Positions 17,349-26,426 of a stretch of 64,000 nt of DNA are shown here, piece after piece. Location of the stretch: contig NZ_CP011975.1 of assembly GCF_001047675.1 (NCBI RefSeq), positions 124,001-188,000 on the forward strand, in the 5' to 3' direction. Numbering within the stretch: position 1 is the stretch's first letter; the number at the start of each line of letters is the position of its first letter. The notes beneath the pieces are model-generated. The model had not been told where the DNA came from, ran no database searches, and was given only the letters and a program-made list of their open reading frames with translations. A program made the translations under genes and the position numbers. This DNA is from Yersinia aleksiciae (GTDB lineage: Bacteria > Pseudomonadota > Gammaproteobacteria > Enterobacterales > Enterobacteriaceae).

Positions 17349-17765
17349 ATGATCAATAAAATAGCAGTATTAGTAAGCATCGCATTGTTAGCCGGTTGTT
17401 CAAGTCAGGCTTCCAGAATGTCTGAATGCGAATCCAAAGGGATATCCAAAGATACCTGCTACCTTGCCGAACAGAATCGACAAGCCAGCATCAACAATGC
17501 AGCGGAAGCCACTGCGTTGCAGAATGCCGCGAAGCAATATGCGCAGGCGGCGCATAAAACCGTCAAAACACATCTGGCGGGATTGGATATCCGGATCAAT
17601 GCACAAAACCAGATGTACGTTGATGGCAAGCCCGCACTGATCACCGAGCAAAATGAGGATGCGACCACCTATCAGCAAGGGATTTTTAACATTATCCACT
17701 ACACCAAAACGCATAAACTCTTTGTGCTGCAAGACGGCAAAATCATTGGGAAAGGCAAAGCCTAA
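17349..17765 (+). CDS. Small lipoprotein of unknown function
   Basis: 138 residues with a lipoprotein signal peptide: MINKIAVLVSIALLAGC, lipobox LLAGC with the lipidated Cys17. The next residues SSQA do not include Asp at +2, so outer-membrane sorting is expected. The mature part is alanine-rich and helical (residues about 45-70), then ends in a small beta-like region (LDIRINAQNQMYVDGKP). No known domain recognised. It follows the autotransporter by 118 bases on the same strand, and the two may be co-transcribed. The ribosome binding site is weak. Confidence 0.75.
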   Translation: MINKIAVLVSIALLAGCSSQASRMSECESKGISKDTCYLAEQNRQASINNAAEATALQNAAKQYAQAAHKTVKTHLAGLDIRINAQNQMYVDGKPALITEQNEDATTYQQGIFNIIHYTKTHKLFVLQDGKIIGKGKA

Positions 17766-17836
17766 TAGGCTCAGACCCTTGATAAACCTCGATGACTCGA
17801 TCTGAAACGGTGAGAGCAGGTAGAAGAGTAAAGCGT

Positions 17837-17856
17837 CCGCGCCAGGGATGGCGCGG
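17837..17856. terminator. GC-rich hairpin between convergent genes
   Basis: Perfect 8-bp stem CCGCGCCA (17837-17844) with TGGCGCGG (17849-17856), GGGA tetraloop, no U-tract. The surrounding stretch to about 17905 looks like a dispersed intergenic repeat, but this cannot be checked here. Confidence 0.4.
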
Positions 17857-17972
17857 CTCGAGCCTACAAGGAGGTATTTACGGCGTCTTTACGATCTGCC
17901 GGTTCTCTCCGCCGCTGGCATTTTGCCAACAAGCACCCTGCCGCGCATAATCTCCCCTGAACCGATAGATCC

Positions 17973-19151
17973 TTACTCAATGTGCAGTTGGCTATTCTGC
18001 CAAGATAGCTGAGTCACCGCAGTTGTCGCGACACCGTCGGTGGTTTCTCCCCCCACCAGAATCACTTTATTATTATCCTGAATGGATACACCGTAACCCA
18101 GTGGTTGTGGCAATTCCCCTGCCAGCTGCCACTGACCATCGACCTGCGCATAAACCGCTTGTTGCCACTGTTTCTTCAACCCCTTATGCGCATAGAGTTG
18201 ACCTGCATTGAACTGTTGCCAGGCTCCGGGGAAATTGGCCCCGCCCGCCACCAACACCGCGTTATGGCTGACACCGGAAAACGCCCCAGCTAACCCCTCT
18301 TGCTCAGCACCCTTTTCCGCCCCGATCAAGTCGGGCAACTGCTGCCATTTCAGTTCTGCGCCCTGCTTCTCTCCCTGCCAAACTGCCGCAGTCCTTAAGC
18401 CAGGCTTAATTTCACCGTTAATTAATATCAGACGATTATTCATGTCGGTGATTGCTGACCCAGCAGTGCCTAAAAACGGCACCTGACCGCCACTTTTCCA
18501 CTGATTATTTGCCGGCGCATAAATAAGCACATCTCGGTTATAGAAATAATCAGCCGGGGCCTGATCAAAATAGGCATTAATCACTGCACTCTTCTGTGTC
18601 TCATTACTGCCAGCAGTCGCCAGATCAGCGAAATAGCCATCAAAAATCGCTTTATTTACCCCCCCCAATAGCAGCGCATGCTTGCCATCTAGCGTGGTGG
18701 CCGCCGTGCCGACCAAGCCGCGCGGAGCACGAGTCGCCAACTGTTGCCATTGATTCGTTTGCGGATCAAATCTATAGACATCATTCAGCGCCCGCACCTG
18801 AGTATCGCTAGCACTACTTTTGCCCACACCGCCAAAAACATACAATTTTCCCTCCAGCGCCACCGTGACGGTTTGCTCACGCGGCTGTCCGGGGAAATCG
18901 GCTATTTTCTGCCAACCACTGCTAATGTTATCCATATCAAGGCGAAACCAGGATTGTCCCGCACTGCCCAAACCAATATACAGATGGTGATTCACCCGTG
19001 CGCCAGTCCCGTTTTTAAAGGGAACCGGCACATCGGGATAGTGCTGGGCGTTGGCTTGCGGCAAGGACAAGGTCACTAATAAAGTGAGTGCGCTAAACAG
19101 TGCTACTCTTGCACCCCATTTTTTCTTATATTGGCGGTATATCTGAGTCAT
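17973..19151 (-). CDS. nanM: N-acetylneuraminate epimerase NanM
   Basis: Periplasmic mutarotase that converts alpha- to beta-N-acetylneuraminate, helping sialic acid uptake. It has 392 residues with a signal peptide (hydrophobic core [20 protein letters not shown]). The six-bladed Kelch propeller shows repeated G-G and W motifs: [81 protein letters not shown], and VILVGGET. These align with E. coli NanM. No other nan genes are in the window, so it is a single gene here. It is convergent with the lipoprotein and divergent from the HTH-2TM gene. Confidence 0.92.
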   Translation of the reverse strand: MTQIYRQYKKKWGARVALFSALTLLVTLSLPQANAQHYPDVPVPFKNGTGARVNHHLYIGLGSAGQSWFRLDMDNISSGWQKIADFPGQPREQTVTVALEGKLYVFGGVGKSSASDTQVRALNDVYRFDPQTNQWQQLATRAPRGLVGTAATTLDGKHALLLGGVNKAIFDGYFADLATAGSNETQKSAVINAYFDQAPADYFYNRDVLIYAPANNQWKSGGQVPFLGTAGSAITDMNNRLILINGEIKPGLRTAAVWQGEKQGAELKWQQLPDLIGAEKGAEQEGLAGAFSGVSHNAVLVAGGANFPGAWQQFNAGQLYAHKGLKKQWQQAVYAQVDGQWQLAGELPQPLGYGVSIQDNNKVILVGGETTDGVATTAVTQLSWQNSQLHIE

Positions 19152-19433
19152 CAGCAGTATTTCCCATTGATCAATAATTCAGGCTTGAGTGTGTTGGCTA
19201 ATTTTTGAAAATAAACTCCAAGTGATTTATTAAAACGGAGTTTAACTATCAATCAAGATATTAACCGCGCTGGGTTCTGTCAATATGGATGGCAAGTAAC
19301 TGTGATAAATAGCCCAGTGATGGGGCGAAGATTAGGCTGAGATAATGAGCAAAATAGGCCGAACAGCGGCTGTCGGCCTGGCGTCGGGAAGATGTCGGGT
19401 TACTGTCGTGGTGATGTCGAACGCGTGCGCGTA
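19152..19433. other. Intergenic region between nanM and the HTH-2TM gene
   Basis: No gene supported. It contains an inverted repeat TAAACTCC (19212-19219) and GGAGTTTA (19237-19244) 60 bases upstream of nanM, a possible operator, although no regulator can be named. The rest has no recognised feature. Confidence 0.45.
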
Positions 19434-19457
19434 GGTTTGCTGGTATACCAACAGACC
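19434..19457. promoter_or_regulatory. 24-bp near-perfect palindrome upstream of the HTH-2TM gene
   Basis: Core TGGTATACCA (19441-19450) is a perfect 10-bp palindrome, with arms GGTTTGC and ACAGACC that are symmetric except for two base pairs. It ends 16 bases before the start codon. This is a likely operator for autoregulation by the HTH protein. Confidence 0.65.
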
Positions 19458-19473
19458 CCATAGGGAGCTCAAT

Positions 19474-19956
19474 ATGAATCTTTATCGTATTCGTGAATTA
19501 CGGCAGGCTCGCGCTTGGTCACAAGAGCAGTTAGCCGAACTTTGCAGTCTTAATGTGCGCACTATCCAGCGGATAGAGAATGGCGAACATGCCAGCCTTG
19601 AAACCTTGAGCGCCATTGCCGCGGTTTTGGATCTGAAAGTCAGCGAACTCTACACCCCCGGCGCCAGCCAACAACAAGCGGCACCCGCTGATGCTGTTGA
19701 CCAGCGCGTACTTGATGCTCGTGATGCCGTTGACAATGAAATGGCTTTTTTACGCCAACTATTGCGCGCGGTTATCCTTTGTGCAGTGCTGTTTGCCATT
19801 AACTGGTTCACCTCACCAAGTTATATGTGGGCATGGTGGGTGGTTCTTGGATTAGGTATCCCATTGGGGTTAAGAGCCATCAACACATTTTTACTGGGCA
19901 ACTGGGTGGAACGCTGGCAGCAAAAGCGCCTGCAAAAGAAGCTGCGTAATCTGTGA
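19474..19956 (+). CDS. XRE-family HTH protein with C-terminal 2TM domain
   Basis: 160 residues. The N-terminal helix-turn-helix is clear (LRQARAWSQEQLAELCSLNVRTIQRIENG, residues about 9-38), then a linker, then two hydrophobic helices (LLRAVILCAVLFAINWF and MWAWWVVLGLGIPLGLRAI) and a basic tail. This is the HTH-plus-2TM domain family, a membrane-tethered putative regulator whose signal is unknown. It has a GGGAG ribosome site. It is a single gene, 152 bases upstream of wrbA. Confidence 0.85.
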   Translation: MNLYRIRELRQARAWSQEQLAELCSLNVRTIQRIENGEHASLETLSAIAAVLDLKVSELYTPGASQQQAAPADAVDQRVLDARDAVDNEMAFLRQLLRAVILCAVLFAINWFTSPSYMWAWWVVLGLGIPLGLRAINTFLLGNWVERWQQKRLQKKLRNL

Positions 19957-20108
19957 TAACAGCGCCCAGAAGTTGCCCCTGAGTGACACCTTCTGTGCGG
20001 GCAAAGTTGCAGCCTACACGCAATGGCGTATGGTTAATAAGTGTCATTAGCAGCGACTATGATTACATCATCAGCGTTATTCAATATATTTGATTGGAGC
20101 AAAGCGAG

Positions 20109-20708
20109 ATGGCGAAAATTTTAGTACTTTACTATTCCATGTATGGGCATATCGAGACACTTGCTGGTGCCATAGCCGAAGGCGCAAAAAAGGTCAATGG
20201 CGTAGAAGTGACGATAAAGCGCGTACCAGAAACCATGCCAGCCGAGGCTTTCGCCAATGCAGGCGGTAAAACGGGCCAGCAAGCGCCAGTGGCGACACCG
20301 CAAGAGTTAGCCGATTACGATGGCATCATTTTTGGTACGCCAACCCGCTTTGGTAATATGGCGGGGCAAATGCGGACCTTCCTCGATCAAACCGGTGGCT
20401 TATGGGCATCCGGTGCGCTGTACGGCAAAGTCGCCAGCGTATTCTCCTCAACCGGTACCGGTGGCGGGCAAGAGCATACCATTACCTCAACCTGGACCAC
20501 ACTGGCACACCACGGTTTTATCATTGTTCCTATCGGTTATGGCGCTAAAGAGTTGTTTGATGTTTCGCAGACTCGCGGTGGCACCCCTTATGGCGCAACC
20601 ACCATTGCGGGTGGTGATGGCTCCCGTCAACCCAGCGCTGAAGAGCTGGCGATTGCCCGTTTCCAAGGTGAACATGTGGCGAAGATTACGGCCAAACTGA
20701 AGAGCTAA
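20109..20708 (+). CDS. wrbA: NAD(P)H:quinone oxidoreductase WrbA
   Basis: FMN-binding flavodoxin-like quinone reductase, 199 residues (E. coli 198), that performs two-electron quinone reduction under oxidative or stationary-phase stress. The FMN phosphate loop [12 protein letters not shown] and the motifs [14 protein letters not shown] and [11 protein letters not shown] are visible. The start at 20109 (MAKIL) matches the family; an upstream TTG at 20094 is rejected because the GGAG site serves 20109. It is followed by a strong terminator before the convergent efeB. Confidence 0.95.
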   Translation: MAKILVLYYSMYGHIETLAGAIAEGAKKVNGVEVTIKRVPETMPAEAFANAGGKTGQQAPVATPQELADYDGIIFGTPTRFGNMAGQMRTFLDQTGGLWASGALYGKVASVFSSTGTGGGQEHTITSTWTTLAHHGFIIVPIGYGAKELFDVSQTRGGTPYGATTIAGGDGSRQPSAEELAIARFQGEHVAKITAKLKS

Positions 20709-20718
20709 ATCGTCAAAA

Positions 20719-20750
20719 AGTTCAGTCGTCATAAGTTCAGTCGTCATAAA
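20719..20750 (+). repeat. Two direct copies of a 15-bp unit
   Basis: AGTTCAGTCGTCATA occurs twice in tandem just after wrbA. It is small and of no evident function. Confidence 0.7.
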
Positions 20751-20752
20751 AA

Positions 20753-20781
20753 AGCACCGCGTAAAAGCGGTGCTCAATTTT
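20753..20781. terminator. Terminator between wrbA and efeB
   Basis: Perfect 8-bp stem AGCACCGC (20753-20760) with GCGGTGCT (20767-20774), then CAATTTT; on the other strand the stem is followed by a T-run complementary to ATAAAAA. It probably works in both directions. Confidence 0.85.
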
Positions 20782-20813
20782 AAGCAACAAATAGGGTTAA
20801 CCGACCAACAGAT

Positions 20814-22118
20814 TTAAGCCTCGAGCAGACCTTGGGCCAGATAGTGGTTAGCATCTACCACACCCGGTAACGTGAAGAAATACCCCCCGCCAATCGGTTT
20901 AATGTACTCTTCCAACGCCTCACCATTCAGCCGCTTTTGTACCGTCAGGAACGCTTTTTCCAAATCAGACTGGTAGCAAACAAACAGCAGCCCCATATCC
21001 AGTTGCCCGGAATTTGAGACGCCCAACGAGTAGCTGTAACCGCGGCGCAGCATCAGGTTACTCTGGGTTTCTGTGGTTCGCGGATTGGCCAGACGAATAT
21101 GGGCATCCAGCTGAATCACTTTGCCATCAGGATCTGTGGTGTAATCCGGTTCATCGTGCTCATGCACCATGCCCAAAGGCGCACCACTGTGTTTATCACG
21201 GCCAAAAATGGTTTGCTGCTCCTGCAGTGGGGTGCGATCCCAAAACTCCACTTTGAAGCGGATAATTCGTGCCGCCTGATAGCTCCCCCCGACGGCCCAT
21301 GCCGGTTCGCCGACATTTTCCTGAACCCAAACCACCTGGCTGATCAAGGGCTTATCACTGGTTTTCGGATTCGCGGTGCCATCTTTAAAACCCAACAAGT
21401 TGATCGGCGTCTCTTTGCCTTTACTGCGTGCCGCATGGGCCGAGATAAAGCCCTCGCGCTTCCAGCGAACACTGAGAAGGTCCGGTGAGTGCTTAATGAT
21501 ATCGCGCAGTGCATGAATCACGGTTTCATTGGTATTAGCGCAAATTTGCAGCAAGAGATCGCCATGACACAGACCCGCATCCAGTGAGTCATTCGGGAAA
21601 CGTGTCATTTTCTGCAACCGCACTGGTTTTTGCTTCTGTAAGCCAAAGCGCTCATCAAACAGCGAATCACCAACGGAAACTGTGATCGTCAGGTTATCTG
21701 GGTAGATTTCTGGCCCCATAATGCCCGAGTCTAACGGTGGCAATTTGGCATTGACTGATGGTGCATGTCCGCCCGTGGTCAAAAAGGCAATGCGTTCGGT
21801 CAACAGTTTGAACAAGCGGGTCAATGCGGCTTTATCCGTAGCCAGCACATCAAACGCCACCAGCATCATCGCCGCCTGTTGTGGGGTTAACACGCCGGAT
21901 TGATGCTGACCGTAAAAGGGCTGTTTCTGCCAACGTTCATCTTGGGCAGCCTGCGCCTCAGGTGCTGGGCAACCCGCCGCACGGGCGACTTTTGCCCCGC
22001 CGAGCGCCAGGGCGCCGCTCATGACCCCCATCCCCAGCAGTAAGCGCCGACGGGACGGCAAAGCCGCCCCGTTATCTTGCTGATACGGCCCGTGTTGCGG
22101 GCCGGTTTTCTGACTCAT
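20814..22118 (-). CDS. efeB: Deferrochelatase/peroxidase EfeB
   Basis: Periplasmic heme peroxidase of the DyP family, third component of the EfeUOB iron uptake system. It has 434 residues. A Tat signal is present (twin Arg in [10 protein letters not shown] near residue 24), so it is exported folded. The DyP motif [11 protein letters not shown] is clear, and [13 protein letters not shown] matches the family. It starts 10 bases after efeO and is the last gene of the unit. Confidence 0.94.
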   Translation of the reverse strand: MSQKTGPQHGPYQQDNGAALPSRRRLLLGMGVMSGALALGGAKVARAAGCPAPEAQAAQDERWQKQPFYGQHQSGVLTPQQAAMMLVAFDVLATDKAALTRLFKLLTERIAFLTTGGHAPSVNAKLPPLDSGIMGPEIYPDNLTITVSVGDSLFDERFGLQKQKPVRLQKMTRFPNDSLDAGLCHGDLLLQICANTNETVIHALRDIIKHSPDLLSVRWKREGFISAHAARSKGKETPINLLGFKDGTANPKTSDKPLISQVVWVQENVGEPAWAVGGSYQAARIIRFKVEFWDRTPLQEQQTIFGRDKHSGAPLGMVHEHDEPDYTTDPDGKVIQLDAHIRLANPRTTETQSNLMLRRGYSYSLGVSNSGQLDMGLLFVCYQSDLEKAFLTVQKRLNGEALEEYIKPIGGGYFFTLPGVVDANHYLAQGLLEA

Positions 22119-22128
22119 GGTTAATGCC

Positions 22129-23256
22129 TCAATCCAGACCTAATACACCACGGAGCTGAGCAAGATCTTCCGCCAGCGCCGTAATTGGCCCTTTCATCGC
22201 ATTACGATCGGCATCGGTTAACTTCTCGTAAGACTCATAGCCCTCTTTGGTGCGGTATTTCGCCAATACGCTGTCAACAGTTTTGAAGTTGGCATCGATT
22301 TTTTGCAGCAGTGGTTTATCGGCTTTTTCCAGCAGTGGCCGCAGCAGATTGACAATTTTCTGTGCACCATCAACGTTGGCTTGGAAATCCCATAAATCAG
22401 TGCGGCTGTAACGATCTTCTTCACCGCTGATTTTGCTGGCCGCGACCTCTTCGATTAAGCCCGCCGCCCCGCCAACCACTTTATTCGGCGCAAATGTCAG
22501 GCCAGTAATGCGCTTTTGCAGCTCTAAGGTGTCCAGATAGAGCTGATCAGCAAATTTATCCGCACCTTTGGTGGTATTGTCACCAAACAGGATTTTCTCT
22601 AAACGGTGGAAACCGGTAAATTTCGGATCGGCGGCTTTCTGCTCAAAATCATCTTCACGGGCGTCGATACTGCCATCTAAATCGGAAAACAGCTCAGCAA
22701 TCGGTTCGATACGCTCGTAATGCTGACGAGTCGGCGCGTACAACTTGCGGGCCAGCGCCAGATCCCCCTTTTTCACCGCATCGGTAAAGGCTTTAGTTTG
22801 CGTGACTAACTGGGCAACTTCTTGCGTGACATAGACTTTGTATTCAGCGATTGGCCCCACCAATGCCATAGCATCGGGTTTCACCACGGTTTCAGCGCTA
22901 GCCGCCGTAACGGTCAATTTGCCTTTCGGGTTGCTCAGCAAACCGCAGGTCATGTCATATTCGCCCGGTTCCAGATTAGCGGTCATCTTTTGGGTAAAAC
23001 CAGGGGCGATATTTTCGCGCTCCTCAACCACCATCACCCCTTTGAGGATCTCCCACTCCAGCCCTTTCTGGCTGACGTTATGGACAATAAACTGAGTTTT
23101 GCCCGCGGGGATCGTCAGCGCCATTGGCTCGCACTGCTTATCATTAACCGTGATTTTAACTTGTGGAATATCAGCAGCCTGTGCGCTGATAGCAAAAGCA
23201 GGCAGTGCCAGTAAAGCGGCGTGCAAAGCTGTGCGGCGGAAGAACCGGTTAGACAT
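22129..23256 (-). CDS. efeO: Periplasmic iron-binding protein EfeO
   Basis: 375 residues. A Sec signal peptide ([16 protein letters not shown]) is followed by an N-terminal cupredoxin domain ([15 protein letters not shown] to [11 protein letters not shown], about residues 29-118). The C-terminal domain is helical M75-peptidase type (imelysin-like), with the metal-site motif [11 protein letters not shown] and [17 protein letters not shown]. It works with EfeU in ferrous iron import. It is the middle gene of efeUOB, with 19 bases to efeU and 10 to efeB. Confidence 0.94.
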   Translation of the reverse strand: MSNRFFRRTALHAALLALPAFAISAQAADIPQVKITVNDKQCEPMALTIPAGKTQFIVHNVSQKGLEWEILKGVMVVEERENIAPGFTQKMTANLEPGEYDMTCGLLSNPKGKLTVTAASAETVVKPDAMALVGPIAEYKVYVTQEVAQLVTQTKAFTDAVKKGDLALARKLYAPTRQHYERIEPIAELFSDLDGSIDAREDDFEQKAADPKFTGFHRLEKILFGDNTTKGADKFADQLYLDTLELQKRITGLTFAPNKVVGGAAGLIEEVAASKISGEEDRYSRTDLWDFQANVDGAQKIVNLLRPLLEKADKPLLQKIDANFKTVDSVLAKYRTKEGYESYEKLTDADRNAMKGPITALAEDLAQLRGVLGLD

Positions 23257-23275
23257 GTGATAAATCCCTGAATGA

Positions 23276-24121
23276 TTAGTTAGATTTCCGCGCAGCCGGT
23301 ACGGTTGAGGCCGCCGTGGTGCGTGGTGGAAGGAAAAATAGGATTAGTGCCGGAATCAGATAGATAAAGTAGACCGCCACTTCACTGACTGTTGGGGCTT
23401 CTTGATAGCCGAACATGCCTTCAAGGAAGGTGCCAAGCAATGAGTGCGTCGAGAGCACATTGGTCAGATCAAAGGCGATATCTTGGAAATGGTTCCACAG
23501 ACCCGCTTCATGGAAGGCTCTGATTGCCCCCGCTGCCAGCCCTGCGGCGACAAACAGAATAAACAGGCTGGTCCACTTGAAGAATTTCGCCAAATGCAAC
23601 TTAATGCCGCCCCAGTAGATCGCCATACCCACCAGAATCGCGCAGGTCAGCCCCAATATGGCGCCGATTGGCGCGCCCATACCGACATCCTGCTGGAAAG
23701 CCGCCAGTAAGAAGAACACCGATTCAAGCCCTTCACGGGCTACGGCAAAGAACACCATTGCCACCAAGGCCCACCCCTGACGACGACCAGAGTTCAGTGC
23801 ACTATCAATGGCACCTTCTAAATGGGTTTTTACTGACTTGGATACCTTACGCATCCAGAAAACCATATAGGTTAATATGCAAACTGCCACCACCGCGATA
23901 ATCCCTTCGAACAGCTCTTGCTGTTTTTGTGGGAACTCACCCGTGGTTTCATTAATAAAGATACCGATAGCAAGACAGAGTGCCGCTGCTGTGATCACGC
24001 CAGTCCACACTGCCCCCATCCATTGACCACGCTGAGTACGTTTAAGATAGCTGGCGATCAGGCTCACTATCAGTGCGGCCTCCAGCCCTTCACGAAACAT
24101 AATAAGAAATGGGACGAACAT
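23276..24121 (-). CDS. efeU: Ferrous iron permease EfeU
   Basis: Inner-membrane Ftr1-type iron permease, 281 residues, seven hydrophobic helices. Both REGLE iron-binding motifs are present: FREGLEAAL at residues 9-17 and [10 protein letters not shown] in the fourth helix region. The start at 24121 ([12 protein letters not shown]) matches E. coli EfeU and has an AGGGG site; an ATG at 24166 upstream gives a non-conserved leader. First gene of efeUOB, with a Fur box upstream. In E. coli K-12 the gene is frameshifted, but here it is intact. Confidence 0.94.
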   Translation of the reverse strand: MFVPFLIMFREGLEAALIVSLIASYLKRTQRGQWMGAVWTGVITAAALCLAIGIFINETTGEFPQKQQELFEGIIAVVAVCILTYMVFWMRKVSKSVKTHLEGAIDSALNSGRRQGWALVAMVFFAVAREGLESVFFLLAAFQQDVGMGAPIGAILGLTCAILVGMAIYWGGIKLHLAKFFKWTSLFILFVAAGLAAGAIRAFHEAGLWNHFQDIAFDLTNVLSTHSLLGTFLEGMFGYQEAPTVSEVAVYFIYLIPALILFFLPPRTTAASTVPAARKSN

Positions 24122-24205
24122 GCCTGAACCCCTGCGGTAGGTATGGGTAAAACTCGATGATGACAAGCTATGTCAATTAACGTAAAGAAAAGTAAAACTC
24201 AAAAC

Positions 24206-24224
24206 GATAGTGATTATCATTCTG
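24206..24224. promoter_or_regulatory. Fur box upstream of efeUOB
   Basis: GATAGTGATTATCATTCTG matches the 19-bp Fur consensus GATAATGATAATCATTATC at 14 positions, including the central TGATNATCATT core. It lies 85 bases upstream of the efeU start. Confidence 0.8.
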
Positions 24225-24365
24225 TTAGAAAGAAATTCAATAGACCGCGTAAGAATATTGTTAATCAAAGTGTGGCAAATTGTTTCTGAGTGGTTGGATA
24301 GCAAATAAAGTCATCAGGATAGACATTTATATTGCGGTCAAAGCAGGTGGGATTTTCTGTAAGAA

Positions 24366-24392
24366 AAAGCCCCCTGTTTTTTGCAGGGGGCT
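24366..24392 (-). terminator. Terminator of putP
   Basis: Perfect 9-bp stem AGCCCCCTG (24368-24376) with CAGGGGGCT (24384-24392). Read on the minus strand it is followed by TTTTTCTT, a good U-tract. Confidence 0.88.
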
Positions 24393-24416
24393 GATTAAGC
24401 AGAGCCAACACGGTGA

Positions 24417-25901
24417 TTAAACGGTTTTGAACTCAGCTTCAGCATTGTGGAAACGTTCAGTAACCGCATTGCTTGGTGTTTTACCCATCAAGCTCACGAC
24501 AACAATGGCGATACTCGCAAACACGAAGCCTGGGATAATCTCGTACAAACCCAGCCAAGCGTACTGCTTCCAGACGATAACGGTGATAGCACCAATCAGC
24601 ATCCCCGCCAACGCACCATTACGGGTCATTCGTGACCAGGTCACCGAGATAAGCACCACTGGGCCAAATGCTGCCCCGAAGCCTGCCCATGCGTAACTAA
24701 CCAAACCAAGCACGCGGTTATCAGGGTCCGCTGCCAGCGCAATGGCAATCAATGCCACCAGCAACACCATGGCACGGCCGACCCAAACTAACTCTTTCTG
24801 GCTGGCTTTTTTACGCAGGAAGGCTTTATACAGATCTTCTGTCAGTGCACTGGAGCACACCAGCAGTTGGCAGCTTAAAGTACTCATCACCGCAGCCAGA
24901 ATCGCGGAGAGCAAAATACCCGCAATCCATGGGTTGAACAGCAGTTTGGCTAACTCAATGAATACACGCTCACCATTTTGGGTCACGTTCCCCGCTTGTT
25001 CCGGGTGATTTTCAAAGTAAGCGATACCAAAGAAGCCCACCGCGATAGTCCCTGCCAGACAGAGGATCATCCAGGTCATACTGATACGGCGTGCGCTACG
25101 AATCGTCCGATGGGAGTCTGCTGCCATAAAGCGCGCCAGAATATGCGGCTGACCGAAATAGCCTAACCCCCAACCCAACAACGAGAGAATCGCAACCAGA
25201 TTTAGCCCTTTAAACATATCGATATTTGCTGGGTTCTTCGCGGCGATAACCATAATTGATGTATCGATGCCCCCCACTGCCAGAATAACGATAATCGGCG
25301 TTAATATCAGGGCGAAAATCATCAGTGTCGCCTGCACGGTATCGGTCCAACTCACCGCGAGGAAACCGCCAATAAAGGTATAAGCGATAGTCGCGGCGGC
25401 ACCGGCCCACAATGCGGTGCTGTAATTCATGTCAAAGGTGCTTTCGAATAAACGCGCACCGGCAACAATGCCTGAAGCACAATAAATGGTAAAGAAGACC
25501 AAAATAACCACGGCTGATATCACCCGTAGCAATTTACTTTTATCTTCAAAGCGACTAGTGAAATAATCCGGCAGTGTCAGCGCATTATTATTGACTTCGG
25601 TATGCACCCGCAAACGCCCTGCAACCAGCTTCCAGTTAAGGTAAGCCCCCATCGTCAGACCAATGGCTATCCAGCTTTCAGATATGCCTGACAGGAAAAT
25701 AGCACCCGGCAGCCCCATCAATAGCCAGCCACTCATATCAGAAGCACCGGCAGAAAGTGCGGTAACCACACTGCCTAAACTTCGTCCACCCAGAATGTAG
25801 TCATCAAAGTTATTGGTTGCCCGGTAGGCCATAAGGCCAATCAATATCATCCCAAAAATGTAAACTAAAAAAGTCACCAACATCGGTGTATTCATGGTCA
25901 T
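24417..25901 (-). CDS. putP: Na+/proline symporter PutP
   Basis: Sodium:solute symporter (SSS family) of 494 residues, about 13 helices, importing proline for catabolism by PutA. Diagnostic stretches include DDYILGGRSLGSVVTALSAGASDMSGWLLMG, TDTVQATLMIFALILTP and GWGLGYFGQPHILARFMA, as in E. coli PutP. The start ATG at 25901 has a GGAG site seven bases upstream; a PutA-type motif GTTGCAT overlaps the start. It is divergent from putA across a 525-base regulatory region and ended by a strong terminator. Confidence 0.95.
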   Translation of the reverse strand: MTMNTPMLVTFLVYIFGMILIGLMAYRATNNFDDYILGGRSLGSVVTALSAGASDMSGWLLMGLPGAIFLSGISESWIAIGLTMGAYLNWKLVAGRLRVHTEVNNNALTLPDYFTSRFEDKSKLLRVISAVVILVFFTIYCASGIVAGARLFESTFDMNYSTALWAGAAATIAYTFIGGFLAVSWTDTVQATLMIFALILTPIIVILAVGGIDTSIMVIAAKNPANIDMFKGLNLVAILSLLGWGLGYFGQPHILARFMAADSHRTIRSARRISMTWMILCLAGTIAVGFFGIAYFENHPEQAGNVTQNGERVFIELAKLLFNPWIAGILLSAILAAVMSTLSCQLLVCSSALTEDLYKAFLRKKASQKELVWVGRAMVLLVALIAIALAADPDNRVLGLVSYAWAGFGAAFGPVVLISVTWSRMTRNGALAGMLIGAITVIVWKQYAWLGLYEIIPGFVFASIAIVVVSLMGKTPSNAVTERFHNAEAEFKTV

Positions 25902-25906
25902 GCAAC
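25900..25906 (-). promoter_or_regulatory. PutA-type operator near the putP start
   Basis: GTTGCAT on the minus strand matches the PutA ribbon-helix-helix target GTTGCAY. It touches the putP start codon. Confidence 0.5.
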
Positions 25907-26426
25907 GTCTCCATAGTGCGTATTATCGTTTTAATCTGTCCCGCTATGTCTGGCTCTTCTCTCTGAGTGCGGTGTGATGTTTATCTCTGGCGGTCGGAAC
26001 GTGACACTAAGTTGCACCAGAGACGAACGATTAACCTCAGATAAATTGTCTGCACAACTATTCGCTATCAAACGGCTATGTCGCGATGGCTATCCTAGTA
26101 GAGGAGTTTCTCTGCCCACAACAATTCAAACAATTTATTTACAAAAAATTCACGCCACATCACATTACACGATGTCAGAAGTAACACCTTCCAGCCTAAA
26201 ATGAGTAACACCCAAGGTAAACACCCTACAAAGCCTACTATTATTAGTATTAGCTCACATGCTACGTAATATTTTATTAACTCTCCCAGCTGATTAATTG
26301 TTAAAAACCAGACTAAATTCACAGTTCATTCACGCGCCTGATTTAACACGGTTGCACAAAGTTGCAACATGACTGATATTGTCTGAAATAAAATCATAAC
26401 TCCCCTTATAAAAGGAGCCTGACAGC
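25902..26426. promoter_or_regulatory. putP-putA divergent control region
   Basis: 525 bases without a supported gene. It holds PutA-type motifs GTTGCAC at 26011-26017, GTTGCAC at 26351-26357 and GTTGCAA at 26361-26367, plus a weak CRP-like sequence TGTGA-N6-TCTCT at 25973-25988. In E. coli PutA binds several GTTGCAY sites to shut off both genes when proline is absent. The arrangement here agrees, with the 26351-26367 pair close to putA. Confidence 0.7.
26351..26367 (+). promoter_or_regulatory. Paired PutA operators upstream of putA
   Basis: GTTGCAC and GTTGCAA lie ten bases apart (one helical turn), 60 bases before the putA start codon. This tandem layout suits two adjacent PutA ribbon-helix-helix dimers. 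Confidence 0.7.

Noticed and set aside
20121-20303. 60-codon ORF antisense to wrbA
   Set aside because: Shadow of a conserved gene with no supporting features.
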